The notes under the pieces are model-generated. The model was given only the letters and a program-made list of their open reading frames with translations. It was not told the origin of the DNA and made no database searches. From an uncultured bacterium (lineage in GTDB: Bacteria > Patescibacteriota > Gracilibacteria > BD1-5 > UBA6164): a stretch of DNA of 6,720 nt. Below, one piece after another: positions 5,779 through 6,720 of this stretch. The DNA is taken from NCBI GenBank assembly GCA_947311335.1, contig CAMZKR010000050.1, forward strand, positions 1 to 6,720, given 5' to 3'. A program made the position numbers and the translations under genes. The stretch's first letter is position 1; each line of letters starts with the position of its first letter.

Positions 5779-6087
5779 ATGATTTGATTTAATTATAAAT
5801 ATATTTGAGTAGAAAAAATAATAAGTGAGATAAGGGTTTTAGCTGACTTTAGTTTTATTGAACAAATAATATTTTTCTGAAGCATTATTTGAATAATATT
5901 TTTAATACAATATTTACTACCATTTATTTTTATAATTGGTAAATATCGAAAAGAAGTAAGAGAAAAAGTTAAAAAAAGATTGTTTTTAAAACAAATAATT
6001 TTACAAAAAGATATAGAAAGTGAAATTGAAAAAGAAATTGAAGAAGAAGAAAGAGAGCTTGAAAAAGAAGAAAGATTACAAGGTTAA
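5779..6087 (+). CDS. Small membrane protein with charged coiled-coil tail
   Basis: I do not recognise this 102-residue protein. A short N-terminal part leads to one strongly hydrophobic segment (about 27-54, FIEQIIFFGSIIGIIFLIQY onward), then a charged helix of Lys, Glu and Arg repeats from about 55 to 100 that is probably a coiled coil. With the positive residues KYRKEVREKVKKR just after the membrane segment, the tail likely lies in the cytoplasm. Four of six glycines are TGA. It follows the sortase by 21 nt and should be on the same transcript, so a role with the sortase is a reasonable guess and nothing more. Its stop is one base from the end of the convergent VanY gene. Confidence 0.7.
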
Positions 6088-6088
6088 T

Positions 6089-6720
6089 TTATTCAAAATT
6101 ATAGTAAAACTCTGCAAATGTCATATTTTTTTCAATTAAATATTTACTTAAATATTTTCATAAATATCTCCAATGCCATGGTTCAATTTCATATCAATCA
6201 ATACTAGGTCACTTTTGATAACTATTATGAAAACCATATTTATAAGCATTTTTTTTAAGCCATAAATAATATATTTTTAATTGTCTATTATTTTTCCATT
6301 CATATTCTGTTGAAACATTAATTAAATCTACAGCAAGCCCCAACTGATGTTCGCTATATCAAGCTTTAGCACATAAATTATCAGGACATCATCATTTTTT
6401 AATTCAAAGTTGATATTTATAACTTCTATATGCGCTAATAACATTAAGTTTAATTCAAAAATTATCAAAAAAGGCTCTAGCTAATTCTTGTAATTTCTTA
6501 TTTGCTTCTTTTCTTAATAATTGTCTTCATCATTTTGAATCATAAACATATTTTGACGATATTTTTTCTAAAATCTTTGGAATATAATTTATATTACTAA
6601 AAGAATTATCTGGATCAACATATTTTGTTAAAGAATAATCATTATTAAAATCATATAATTTTAATAATGATTCTTTATTTATTTTATTTTTTATTATATT
6701 TTTTTCATAATTATCAATAA
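6089..6720 (-). CDS. VanY-family D,D-carboxypeptidase (5' end outside window)
   Basis: The 209 visible residues form the C-terminal part of an M15B peptidase, a zinc enzyme that removes the terminal D-alanine from peptidoglycan stem peptides outside the membrane. The order of motifs is right: VISAYRSYKYQ, then SEHQLGLAVDL with zinc ligands His (6347-6349) and Asp (6326-6328), then EPWHWRY with the third ligand His (6173-6175). A CPDNLC cysteine pair precedes the first motif and may form a disulfide or bind metal. Ten of twelve glycines are TGA. The N-terminus, probably with a signal or membrane anchor, lies past the right edge. Its stop nearly touches that of the small membrane protein, with no terminator between. 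Confidence 0.92.

Noticed and set aside
493..6720. UGA as tryptophan (Mycoplasma-type code 4)
   Set aside because: TGA sits at P-loop, Nudix and other glycine positions, and TGG is used at conserved tryptophans such as DRSWYNR and EPWHW.
1..6720. CRISPR array, insertion sequence or prophage
   Set aside because: I saw no regularly spaced direct repeats, transposase, integrase or phage structural motifs on either strand.

Overview
The window is very AT-rich and its protein genes read through only if UGA is translated as glycine (genetic code 25). Every in-frame TGA falls where the protein family has glycine: the Walker A loop of a polyphosphate kinase, the Nudix box, the VanY and sortase cores, and ribosomal proteins L10, L31 and L7/L12. 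By hand I count about 59 TGA among about 90 glycine codons, while tryptophan is still written TGG. This points to the Patescibacteria/CPR lineages Absconditabacteria (SR1) or Gracilibacteria. I cannot choose between them from this window. Under the standard code almost every gene here would look broken.

The left third (1-2330) is a translation block on the + strand. A promoter leads into tRNA-Thr(UGU), tRNA-Tyr(GUA) and tRNA-Leu(UAG), then rpmE (L31). A second, similar promoter drives an L10-type mRNA leader that ends in an intrinsic terminator, followed by rplJ (L10). A long 216-nt gap with two alternative hairpins and a compound palindromic repeat leads to rplL (L7/L12). The rplL terminator encloses a second palindrome that carries a TTGACA box, and tRNA-Gln(CUG) begins on the last T of the terminator's T-run.

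The middle (2331-4755) holds a PPK2-family polyphosphate kinase on the + strand, then two minus-strand genes in tandem 11 nt apart: a NUDIX hydrolase and, downstream of it, a small protein resembling a metallo-beta-lactamase fold without metal ligands. The last stretch, 4617-4755, is a divergent promoter region.

The right end (4756-6720) looks devoted to the cell surface. A membrane-anchored sortase is followed by a small membrane/coiled-coil protein of unknown function. A VanY-type D,D-carboxypeptidase is encoded convergently and runs off the window edge. No start codon is preceded by a clear Shine-Dalgarno sequence. I saw no CRISPR array, transposase, integrase or replication origin.
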